Shown: positions 33,770 to 44,529 of the stretch, in pieces
Layout of the letters: each line of letters opens with the position of its first letter
How positions within the stretch are numbered: the first letter of the stretch is position 1
Assembly (NCBI GenBank): GCA_029582265.1
Contig: CM055821.1
Coordinates: 39,503,004 to 39,567,003, forward strand
Direction: 5' to 3'
DNA length: 64,000 bases
From: Zoroaster sp. YZ-2022
Lineage: Eukaryota > Echinodermata > Asteroidea > Forcipulatida > Zoroasteridae
Notes under the pieces: generated by a model
What the model was told of the DNA's origin: nothing
Databases searched by the model: none
What the model saw: the letters and a program-made list of their open reading frames with translations, nothing else
Translations under genes and position numbers: made by a program

Positions 33770-33990
33770 CCTAGGTATTCTGGCTAGGAACCTTCCTGAA
33801 TCCTCCAAAATCCATCAGTGCACTTTTGGAAACATGCCCTTATCTTTCATATTCAGCACTTATGGCCTGTACTTAATGCCCCACTTGAAGAGGTGAAAGT
33901 ACCAGTTTCCAACAGTGCTGAATTTAAAAAAAAATTTAATGCCCCTTGGAGGATTTTGGAGCATTTTGGAGTAGTGAGGGTTAATGTAAA
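33770..33990 (-). repeat. Dispersed repeat, inverted partner of 8560-8820
   Basis: Begins CCTAGGTATTCTGGCTAGGA and includes CATATTCAGCACTTATGGCC and GGTGAAAGTACCAGTTTCCA, all complementary to the left copy. Confidence 0.8.
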
Positions 33991-34204
33991 AAGCAACTTA
34001 TATTCACATGATCAGCTCCCACGATGTTGCAAACCTGCACACAATGTTCAAGGAAAACTATACTTTATATAAAACCATTTACATTTCTTTTTGACACATA
34101 AAGGTACTGTGCCTAGAAGGGTTAGGAATTTACTCCTCTACGAATGATCTAATAAGAATTAAAGATGTGCATGATTTAATCAAAGTTCAATCTAAGGAAG
34201 GCTC

Positions 34205-34325
34205 TTAGTATATACTGTACAGTAGCGCCATGTAAATTCTCTCGTTTGAGTGGTAAATATGTTGGTTCTACAAAGAACTGGTGGTTTACAGTTCAAGGTT
34301 TCGATCAGTGAGTCTCTGATTGTGA
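34205..34325 (+). repeat. Dispersed repeat with AAGAACTGG(T/C)GG end, copy 2
   Basis: AGCGCCATGTAAATTCTCTC and GGTTCTACAAAGAACTGGTG are shared with 29595-29695 and 57925-57990. The inner GGTTCT/AGAACC-like pair is a small hairpin. Confidence 0.65.
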
Positions 34326-34771
34326 TTTCAATTTACTATACAACTCAATCCTGCAGAACAATATCGAAGCTAAATATAGTTTGAAAAATTACCTAAAAAA
34401 ACCAAAACAGACAATAAAAAGGACTGAAAATGAAACAGAAAACTACAAGGAAATATAAAAATCTAACCTAAACCAAACAAAACCAATGGAGCATAGCCTA
34501 TTCATTCACATACTTTTCTTTAAAAAATGTGCAATTGTACAAACTATTTTGGTTTGACAGTAAAAATGTTTAGGGTTGGACATTTTTTTTCTTTACACTT
34601 GTAAACATAGTGAACAACAGACTTATTTTCAGTTTAGTTTCTATAAAAATAAATGCAAACTGCATACATTACATTGACATATATGTGTGCTGTCTGTATT
34701 TAGTAATAAGTGGGTAGACAGTTACGCATCAAATGTCACTGCAGAGGTAGGCTTAATGACGCATTCAATCC

Positions 34772-35137
34772 ATAATAATAATAATAATAATAATGTGTGG
34801 ACTTATATAGCGCACGTATCCACCAACTAAGTGGTGCTCAAGGCGCATTATATCATTACCCCTCCTCATAAGGCTCATAAGGCTCATAAATCATTCCTGA
34901 AACCATCTCAGCTCCCTGGGGAGTATACAGCTGAATTGTTGCCATTACAGCGCATATAGGGCTAATCAACCAACTCTGCCCTCACAGGTACCCATTTTAC
35001 CCCTGGGTGGAGAGAAGCAATTATGGTTAAGTGTCTTGCTCAAGGACACAAGTGTCACGGCCGGGATTCGAACCCACATTCTGCTGCTAACACCAGAACT
35101 TGAGTCCGGTAAGCTAGACCGCTCGGCCACGACACTC
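34772..35137 (-). mobile_element. tRNA-derived SINE, full-length, copy 1
   Basis: Read on the minus strand: a tRNA-like head GTGGCCGAGCGGTCTAGC (box A) to GGGATTC/GGGTTCGAATCCC (box B) at 35045-35137, then GTCCTTGAGCAAGACACTTA, CCACCCAGGGGTAAAATGG, GCGCCTTGAGCACC, TATATAAGTCCACACATT and a 3' (ATT)n tail. The head suits Pol III transcription. The body is nearly identical to copies at 35921 and 36664. Confidence 0.92.
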
Positions 35138-35208
35138 CATGCTGTACAGGTATATGTAACTGACTCTCCAAAGTATCCCTAAAAAACATAAACACTGCAA
35201 AGATACAT

Positions 35209-35460
35209 TTATGTACTTAAAGCAACAGTGTTGTAAATACCAGGGTTGGAGGACCAAGGCGGGGGGACCTGATGACTCCCCCTTCTTTTGGCTTCATTTA
35301 TTCTTCCTAAAGAAATCATCCTTGAGAGACCATGAATTTTTGTTAACAAAGCAACTAGTTCTCTCTCAATAAAACCCCACAGTTTTGAGTATTCGACATC
35401 AGGACGAATCAATTCCAACATATCTGGAATTCCCTCTTTCAAAAATATGAGACCTTCCAC
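35209..35460 (-). other. Unassigned open stretch, 83 codons
   Basis: The frame reads EGIPDMLELIRPDVEYSKLW then ELVALLTKIHGLSR, protein-like in composition, and follows a good acceptor-like ACATACAG. There is no good donor (CATCAGGTCCCC) and no family recognised. It could be a remnant of a transposon gene or chance. It lies between SINE copies. Confidence 0.2.
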
Positions 35461-35920
35461 CCTGTATGTGTTTAATTATTATAATAGACTGGTATGAAAA
35501 CTGGGGGTATGTTCTTTTTGGGGGATGGCGAGAGTGTAACTCTCAGCAGAAAGAAATGGTCATATAAAAAAGCTTTATTATTTTCAAATACATTCAAGCA
35601 AAATTTACTTAGCCAGCAGTTTTGTAATATAATGTGTTTCCCCCCAAAAAAAAAAAAAAAAAAAAAAAAAACCTGGCACAGAAGGCGTCAGAAGGCGTCA
35701 GCACGGAAGCCCACCCAGCACAGGGCACAGGGAAAAGCCCCAGTGGTTTAGCAGGCAAACCCCTCTGTAAGCTCTGTGTTTTAAGACAATTAAGTAATAA
35801 CAACTAACTTCAAGCCAACATAATTATTATTATTATTTTTTTTTTAAATTTTTTTTATCGGACCCCCAGATTCGCCCCACCCTGTCTCTCCCTCCACTCT
35901 GCACTAAAAAGTGACATAAT

Positions 35921-36194
35921 TGTGTCCTTGAGCAAGACACTTAATCATAATTGCTTCTCTCCACCCAGGGGTTAAATGGGTACCTGTGAAGGCAGAGTTG
36001 GTTTGCTCTATATGCGCTAGAAATGGCAGCAATTGAGCTGTATACTCCCCAGGGAGCCGAGATGGTTTCAGGAATGATTTATGAGCCTTATGAGCCTTAT
36101 GAGCAGGGATAATAATATAATGCGCCTTGAGCACCACTTAGTTGGTGGATACGTGCGCTATATAAATCCACACATTATTATTATTATTATTATT
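35921..36194 (+). mobile_element. tRNA-derived SINE, 5'-truncated, copy 2
   Basis: Starts inside the body at GTGTCCTTGAGCAAGACACT and lacks the tRNA head. It ends TATATAAATCCACACATT then (ATT)n. Truncation at the 5' end is normal for LINE-driven retroposition. Confidence 0.9.
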
Positions 36195-36347
36195 TGAACG
36201 AGCTACTCTGAGGGTTTTGACAGATCATTCCTCTGTCTTCCAGATGTCTCCCATTGAATATTAATATACTGATCCAGTTATGGGTTATAGTCCCTACCCA
36301 CCCTTAGCAATGCTAAAAACAGGGTCATGCCACTATAGCCCCCCCCC

Positions 36348-36514
36348 CAAAAAAAAAGTCTCCATTTAAAAAAAAATTTTTTTTGGCCAATGTATATGCA
36401 GTTATTAGACCCAGACACAAAGTATGGTGGCTTAGAGAGGCCTCACAAATCGGGCAAACCTTCATACCCTATGTATGTGAAAAAGTCCTTTAAAACACAG
36501 CACGGCACAATTCC
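36348..36514 (-). mobile_element. MITE-2 fragment
   Basis: AAAAAGTCTCC, ACACAAAGTATGGTGGCTTA, TCACAAATCGGGCAAACC and TTTAAAACACAGCACGGCA match the copy at 62457. One end only. Confidence 0.7.
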
Positions 36515-36663
36515 TATAGTACAAAAGTCAAGCACTTCATTGCCATAGGAACTGTTGTCACAGAAAGGCTTGACCCTTTTGGGTAATCCATATCATTTGA
36601 TTGACATACTGGATCAGTGTAATCATGAACTACAACAATTTTAATAATTAGGAATTTAAATTG

Positions 36664-37000
36664 TCGTGGCCGAGCGGTCTAGCTTACCGGACTCAAGTTC
36701 TGGTGTTAGCAGCAGAATGTGGGTTCGAAACCCGGCCGTGACACTTGTGTCCTTGAGCAAGACACTTAACCATAATTGCTTCTCTCCACCCAGGGGTTAA
36801 ATGGGTACCTGTGAGGGCAGAGTTGGTTGATTAGCCCTATATGCGCTGTAATGGCAGCAATTGAGCTGTATACTCCCCAGGGAGCTGAGATGGTTTCAGG
36901 AATGATTTATGAGCCTTATGAGCAGGGGTAATAATATAATGCGCCTTGAGCACCACTCAGTTGGTGGATACGTGCGCTATATAAGTCCACACATTATTAT
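36664..37000 (+). mobile_element. tRNA-derived SINE, full-length, copy 3
   Basis: Head CGTGGCCGAGCGGTCTAGC (box A near 36667) and GGGTTCGAAACCC (box B, 36721-36733), then the same body as copy 1 and a short ATTATT tail. The tail runs straight into the first TAGGTGTTCGGG head of the array at 37001. A cloverleaf-like head with no CCA or mature gene context argues against a functional tRNA gene. Confidence 0.92.
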
Positions 37001-38239
37001 TAGGTGTTCGGGTATGTGCCCGAAACACCTCTTGTTTTTGTTCGTTTTTTTTTTTTAGGTGTTCGGGTATGTACCCGAAACACCTATTGTTAGGTGTTCG
37101 AGCTACAGCGCGAGCACCTATTGTTTTTGTTCGGTTTTTTTTCTTTTTTTTTCTTCTCCTTCTTTTCCGGATCGATTGTCTACAAAAAAACACATACTTG
37201 CAAACTTCATATGAACTTGAAACTTGGCACATACTTAGAACATAACACGTAGATGAAACATAATTTGTGACGTCATTATTAGGTCATCAGATATCGAATT
37301 TTGATCAATCATTCTTTATTAGTTAAAACGTTTTGATTACGTTGCAAATGAAAGATCTACACGGCTTTTTCAACGCTAAAAAAGTGCGCCCTCTGTTGGT
37401 GAATGTAAATCAGGTAAATTGACAGTTTAGTGCACCATTGTACACATTGTTAATTGTCAAAAAATATTTACACAAAGGTGACCCCAATTTGACCTTACTT
37501 CCTGTCCAAACCGGAAGTCAAAGTTTAATGTTTAAAAAAATCATATCTCAACAACCACAACAGGTAAATTGACAGTTTTTGCACCATTGTACAGATTGTT
37601 AATTGTCAAAAAATGTTTACACAAAGGTGACCCCAATTTGACCTTACTTCCTGTCCAAACCGAAAGTCAAAGTTTAATGTTTAAAAAAATCATATCTCCA
37701 CAACCACAAGAGGTAAATTGACATTTTTTGTATCATTGTATAGATTGTTAATTGTCGAAAAATATTTACACAAAGGTGATCCCAATTTGACCTTACTTCC
37801 TGTCCAAACCGGAAGTCAAAGTTTAATATTTAAAAAAATCATATCTCAACAACTACAAGAGGTAAATTCACAATTTTTGTACCATTGCACAGATCGTTAA
37901 TTGTCAAAAAATATTTACAAAAAGGTGACCCCAATTTGACCTTACTTCCTGTCCAAACCGGAAGTCAAAGTTTAATATTTTAAAAATTCATATCTCAACA
38001 ACCACAAGGGGTAAATTCACAATCTTTCCACTATTGTACAGATTGTTAATTGTCAAAAATGTTTACAAAAACATGACCCAATTTGACCTTTACTTACTGT
38101 CTAAACCGGAAGTCAAAGTTTAATATTAAAACAAATAATGATGCAAAGTTTCTTTTAAAAACATTCTGACGTCGTCATCACTGCCCTGACAAAACTCGAA
38201 CACCTATGTGTTTGTATTATCACAAACACTGCCATCTAG
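37001..38239 (+). mobile_element. Helentron-like element 1 with triple head
   Basis: Three head palindromes start at 37001, 37056 and 37091. The third has a different centre (GAGCTACAGCGCGAGC) but still pairs. Five core repeats follow. The tail is CTCGAACACCTA at 38196, hairpin GTGTTTGT/ACAAACAC at 38207-38228, then CATCTAG to 38239. Confidence 0.75.
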
Positions 38240-41200
38240 TTTTTGTTCGTTTTTTTTTTCTTTTTTCTTCTCCTTCTTTTCCAGATAGACTGTCTACAAA
38301 AAATACATACTTGCAAACTTCACATGAACTTCAAACTTGGCATATACTTAGAACTTAACACGTAGATGAAACACAATTTGTGACGTCATGATTAGGTCAT
38401 CAGATATCGAATTACGATAAATCAAAGTTTAATATTTAAAAAAATCATATCTCAACAACCACAAGAGGTCAATTCAAAATTGTTGTACCATTGTACATAT
38501 CGTTAATTGTCAAAAAATATTTACAAAAAGGTGACCCCAATTTGACCTTACTTCCTGTCCAAACCGGAAGTCAAAGTTTAATATTTAAAAAAATCATATC
38601 TCAACAACCACAAGAGGGAAATTCACAATTTTTGTACCATTGTACAGATCGTTAATTGTCAAAAAATATTTACAAAAAGGTGACCCCATTTTGACCTTAC
38701 TTCCTGTCCAAACCGGAAGTGAAAGTTTAATATTAAAAAAAAACATATCTCAACAACCACAAGAGGTAAATTCACAATTTTTGCACCATTGTACAGATCG
38801 TTAATTGTCAAAAAATATTTACAAAAAGGTGACCCCAATTTGACCTTACTTCCTGTCCAAACCGGAAGTCAAAGTTTAATATTTAAAAAAAAATCATATC
38901 TCAACAACCACAAGAGGTAAATTGACATTTTTTGCACCATTGTACAGATTGTTAATTGTCGAAAAATATTTACACAAAGGTGACCCTAATTTGACCTTAC
39001 TTCCTGTCCAAACCGGAAGTCAAAATTTAATATTTAAAAAAACCATATCTCAACAACCACAAGAGGTAAATTCACAATTTTTGTACCATTGTACAGATCG
39101 TTAATTGTCAAAAAATATTTACAGAAAGATGACCCCAATTTAACCTTACTTCCTGTCCAAACCGGAAGTCAAAGTTTAATATTCAAAAAATCCATATCTC
39201 AACAACCACAAGAGGTAAATTCACAATTTTTGTACCATTGTACAGATCGTTAATTGTCAAAAATATTTACAAAAGGATGACCCCAATTTGACCTTACTTC
39301 CTGTCCAAACCGGAAGTCAAAGTTTAATATTTAAAAAAATCCTATCTCAACAACCACAAGAGGTAAATTGAAATTTTTTGCGCCATTGTATAGATTGTTA
39401 ATTATCAAAACATGTTTACACAAAGATGACCCCAATTTGACCTTACTTCCTGCAGGGTTCGTACACTTTTTTACTTAGATAATTCCATGACTTTCCATGA
39501 CCTTTACAACAAGTATTCCATGACTTTTCCATTCGCGCGAAGATTCGCGCCCAACATTAACAATGCGAATCTAAGTAGAACACCACTGTTCTAGCCAGGC
39601 ATGCCCGATACGCTATAAAAAATACCGATACGCTATCGGCCGATATGCTATCGATACGCTATTAAAGTATAATTTATTCCATGGTGAAAAAAAAAAAACC
39701 CCAAAATTTCATTTGTTCAGTTCGAGAACTAATTGTGAACAACAATAATTTGTTGCCACTGAGGGATTTATTTCATCTTGAAGGAAGCTTTATTGATACA
39801 TTTTAATTGGCCGGCAACTTTGTTTCTTTTCAAGAGAATGTTTTTGATGCACCGCATTTGTAACTATGCGGCCTGCCGCGATCTATTTATAAGCATTCAA
39901 CGTTAAACGACACTGGTTCCGCTACCACACTGCTTAGGCAAAAACCAGATGAGCGGGGTACCCGCGTGCCAGGCAGAGTGGGACCCACGCGTGTTTAGTT
40001 TATAATAGCTTGTAAACCAGCCAAGAACCAGGTCCCAGAGGTTATTGTCTCTTGGTCTGGGAGTGTAAAACCACAACCTGTCAGTCATTGTCAAGTGAAC
40101 AATAGCCCCAACTCTTGTCTTGGCTCTAATCCCAAATTGATACATTCAACATTCCAAAGTCGGCAGACATTTCTTTGATGTGAACTTGTGACCCAGAAAT
40201 TGTGTCTTTTTGGTTGCGGTTGTCTTGTTTCTTTTTCTTTTAAAACCAGTTTGCGTCGGGAATAAAAAAGTTTTTCTGGGCCCCTGTGCGGGTTTCTTTT
40301 TCACACACAAACACGTATTTTTTTTGCGTGAATTTTTTTGGGTTACGTCAATGAAACTAAGACGAGACACCCCCATTTAGCTTATTAGCAGATAAATTGG
40401 CGAGTTTCCCGTGGGAATTATAGCCAGGAGGGCGTATTTGGTGTTGCGTCTTTAGAACTCCACCGAGCCCTCTAAAGAATTTTTCCTCGTATTTACACGT
40501 CAACCGAGCATGGAGGAAGGATTCCTTCCCCATTATCCGAGTGGCATGGTACCGAGTAACAATGGGACAATGGTGCACGGTAATTGGTCTATAGAAATCT
40601 TAGTATACAGATTTCAATGGAGACAAAGACAAAGGTGTGGAACAGGTTTACGAGTGCCCCCGCACAACCACCCATGTGAAGCGAGCGCGTTTACACGGCC
40701 CCCGCTCTTGCGCCGAACAAGTGTTGCACAATAACACGTCAACCGAAGCACGAGCTCTGCCAAAATGGCGTGTTTTCACGTCACCCGAAAGGACAATGGA
40801 AGCTTCCACAGCGTGTGGTCACGTCTTCTGTGCACGTCACTTTACGCACGTGGCTCGTTATCACGTCAACCAAGCATGCATGCATACAAAATAATATTCC
40901 CGAGTTTCCTATGCCGTGTTTAGACGCTCTCCGATCCGCGGTGCGAAAAAAAATTGCGTGTGTACACGGCCTCCGACGCAAATTGGTTTTAATAAGTCTT
41001 AAAATTCCATGACTTTCCATGACTTTTAAAGAAGTTTACCCATTTCCATGACTTTCAAGGCCTGGAAAATGCAAAAGCAAAATTCCCTGACTTTCCAGGT
41101 TTTCCATGACCCGTACGAACCCTGTCCTGTCCAAACCGGAAGTCAAATTTTAATATTTAAAAAAATCATATCTCAACAACCACAACAGGTAAATTCACAG

Positions 41201-41327
41201 TTTTTGCACCATTGTACAGATTGTTAATTGTCAAAAATATTTACAAAAACATTCTGACGTCATCATCACTACCTTGACAAAATCCGAACACCTATGTGTT
41301 TGTCATATGACAAACACTTAAGTCTAG
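38240..41327 (+). mobile_element. Helentron-like element 2, head lacking, with insertion
   Basis: Starts at the T-rich part of the head without TAGGTGTTCGG. It has about eight core repeats, broken by a hAT-like element at 39453-41124. Tail: TCCGAACACCTA, hairpin GTGTTTGTC/GACAAACAC, then AAGTCTAG at 41320-41327. Confidence 0.75.
39453..41124. mobile_element. hAT-like non-autonomous element, 1672 bp
   Basis: Inverted ends CAGGGTTCGTACAC and GTACGAACCCTG, followed on both sides by TTCCATGACTTTCCATGAC-type subterminal repeats. The core repeat it hit is cleanly split: TCCTG is present on both sides (39448-39452, 41125-41129), a 5-bp duplication as seen. CAGGG ends are typical of hAT elements, which normally make 8-bp duplications, so the class is tentative. 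The interior is GC-richer than the array, with TACGCTAT-CGATA repeats at left and repeated CACGTCA at right, but holds no transposase. Confidence 0.8.
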
Positions 41328-42905
41328 TTAGGTGTTCGGGTATGTACCCGAAACACCTATTGTTTTTGTTCGTTTTTTTTTCTTTTCTTCTCCTTCTTCT
41401 CCGGATAGATTGTCTACAAAAAAACACATACTTGCGAACTTCACTTGAACTTGGAAATTGACATATACTTAGACCCTAATGTGTAGATGAAACAGAATTT
41501 GTGACGTCATGATTAGGTCATCAGATATCGAATTACGATAAATCAAAATTTAATATTTAAAAAAACCATATCTCAACAACCACAAGAGGTAAATTCAAAA
41601 TGTTTGTACCATTGTACAGATCGTTGATTGTCAAAAAATATTTACAAAAAGGTGACCCCAATTTGACCTTACTTCCTGTCCAAACCGGAAGTCAAAGTTT
41701 AATATTTAAAAAAAATCATATCTCAACAACCACAAGAGGTAAATTAAAAAATTTTGTACCATGTACAGATCGTTAATTGTTGAAAAATATTTGCAAAAAG
41801 GTGACCCCAATTTGACCTTACTTCCTGTCCAAACCGGAAGTCAAAGTTTAATATTTAAAAAAATCATAGCTCAACAACCACAAGAGGTAAATTCAAAATG
41901 TTTGTACCATTGTACTGATCGTTAATTGTCCAAAAATATTTACAAAAAGGTGACCCCAATTTGACCTTATTTCCTGTCCAAACCGGAAGTCAAATTTTAA
42001 TATTTAAAAAAAATCATATCTCAACAACCACAACAGGTAAATTCACAATTTTTGCACCATTGTACAGATTGTTAATTGTCAACAAATATTTACACAAAGG
42101 TGACCCCAATTTGACATTACTTCCTGTCCAAACCGGAAGTCAAAGTTTAATATTGAAAAAAAATCATATCTCAACAACCACAAGAGGTAAATTGAAATTT
42201 TTTGCACCATTGTATAGATTGTTAATTGTCAAAAAATATTTACACAAAGGTGACCCCAATTTGACCTTACTTCCTGTCCAAACCGGAAGTCAAAGTTTAA
42301 TATTCAAAAAATCCATATCTCAACAACCACAAGAGGTAAATTCACAATTTTTGTACCATTGTACAGATCGTTAATTGTCAAAAATATTTACAAAAGGATG
42401 ACCCCAATTTGACCTTACTTCCTGTCCAAACCGGAAGTCAAAGTTTAATATTTAAAAAAATCATATCTCAACAACCACAAGAAGTAAATTAAAAAAATTT
42501 GCACCATTGTACAGATCGTTAATTGTCAAAAAATATTTATACCCCAATTTGACCTTACTTCCTGTCCAAACCAGAAGTGAAAGTTTAATATTTAAAAAAA
42601 TCATATCTCAACAACCACAAGAGGTAAATTCACAGTTTTTGCACCATTGTACAGATAGTTAATTGTCAAAAGTATTTACAAAAACATGACCCCAATTTGA
42701 CCTTTACTTCCTGTCCAAACCGGAAGTCAAATTTTAATATTAAAATAATTTCTAAATTCAGTATTGTATTGTATTCAAATAAACTTCTCGCGAGAACTTC
42801 AACAGACGTTAACATTTGACTTCTTCAACACTTCGAATTGATGACGTAACCATTTTAACTTCAACCGAACACCTTGTTTTTGTTGTGACAAAAACTTATA
42901 TATAG
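41328..42905 (+). mobile_element. Helentron-like element 3, type B tail
   Basis: A complete head at 41329. About eight core repeats. The 3' unique part (GTATTGTATTCAAATAAACT, CGAGAACTTCAACAGACG) precedes CCGAACACCTT, hairpin TTTTTGTTGTGACAAAAA and TATAG. Confidence 0.78.
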
Positions 42906-44529
42906 TTAGGTGTTCGGGTATGTACCCGAAACACCTATTGTTATTGTTCGGTTTTTTTCTTTTCTTCTCCTTCTTCTCCGGATAGATTGTCTACAAAAAA
43001 ACACATACTTGCAAACTTCACATGAACTTCAAACTTGGCATATACTTAGAACTTAACACGTAGATGAAACATAATTTGTTACGTCATGATTAGGTCATCA
43101 GATATCGAATTACGATAAATCAAAGTTTAATATTTAAATAAATCATATCTCAACAACCACAAGAGGTAAATTCAAAATTTTTGTACCATTGTACAGATCG
43201 TTAATTGTCCAAAAATATTTACAAAAAGGTGACCCCAATTTGACCTTACTTCCTGTCAAAACCGGAAGTCAAAGTTTAATATTTAAAAAAATCATATCTC
43301 AACAACCACAAGAGGTAAATTGACATTTTTTGTAACATTATATAGATTTTTAATTGTCGAAAAATATTTACACAAAGGTGACCCCAATTTGACCTTACTT
43401 CCTGTCCAAACCGGAAGTCAAAGTTTAATATTAAAAAAATATATATCTCAACAACCACAAGAGGTAAATTTAAAAATGTTGTACCATTGTACAGATCGTT
43501 AATTGTAAAAAAATATTTACAAAAAGGTGACCCCAATTTGACCTTACTTCCTGTCCAAACCGGAAGTCAAAGTTTAATATTTAAAAAAAATATATCTCAA
43601 CAACCACAAGATGTAAATTCAAAATTGTTGTACCATTGTACAGATCGTTAATTGTCAAAAAATATTTACAAAAAGGTGACCCCATTTTGACCTTACTTCC
43701 TGTCCAAACCGGAAGTCAAAGTTTAATATTTAAAAAAATCATATCTCAACAACCACAAGAGGGAAATTCACAATTTTTGTACCATTGTACAGATCGTTAA
43801 TTGTCAAAACATATTTACAAAAAGGTGACCCCATTTTGACCTTACTTCCTGTCCAAACCGGAAGTGAAAGTTTAATATAAAAAAAAAACATCTCAACCAC
43901 AAGAGGTAAATTCACAATTTTTGCACCATTGTACAGATCGTTAATTGTCAAAAAATATTTACAAAAAGGTGACCCCAATTTGACCTTACTTCCTGTCCAA
44001 ACCGGAAGTCAAAGTTTAATATTTTAAAAAAATCATATCTCAACAACCAGAAGAGGTAAATTCACAATTTTTGTACCATTGTGCAGACCGTTAATTGTCA
44101 AGAAATATTTACACAAAGATGACCCCAATTTGACCTTACTTCTTGTCCAAACCGGAAGTCAAAGTTTAATATTTAAAAAAAATCATATCTCAAATCAACC
44201 ACAAGAGGTAAATTAATAGCACTTTACAGTAACAGGTGAGATGATCATTTAATCCAATTTCATTGATCGTGTATTACATAATTTCCGTGCAAGAACAGTA
44301 AAAAAGAACATTGACTTCAAAACACAGGCACTTTCAAGAAGTCTTAAGTAGTGTAAATAACTGAACTTTGGTGTGAATTTCAATGTTGCAATATTTATGG
44401 CCAGTGAGTGTAGTCATGTCAATAATGCTAAACTGATGACAACAAATTGCAATAATCATTACTTTCATCACTATCCTGACAAAACCCGAACACCTATGTG
44501 TTTGTCATATGACAAACACTTAAGTCTAG
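42906..44529 (+). mobile_element. Helentron-like element 4, type A tail
   Basis: A complete head at 42907. About seven core repeats. The 3' unique part of about 260 bp (ATTGATCGTGTATTACATAA, TTATGGCCAGTGAGTGTAGT) precedes ACCCGAACACCTA, hairpin GTGTTTGTC/GACAAACAC and CTAG. The same 3' part ends element 5. Confidence 0.78.

Noticed and set aside
36664..36742. tRNA gene with GGCCGAGCGG and GGTTCGAAACC boxes
   Set aside because: It is the head of a SINE: followed by the common body and (ATT)n tail, and present in another full copy at 34772-35137.
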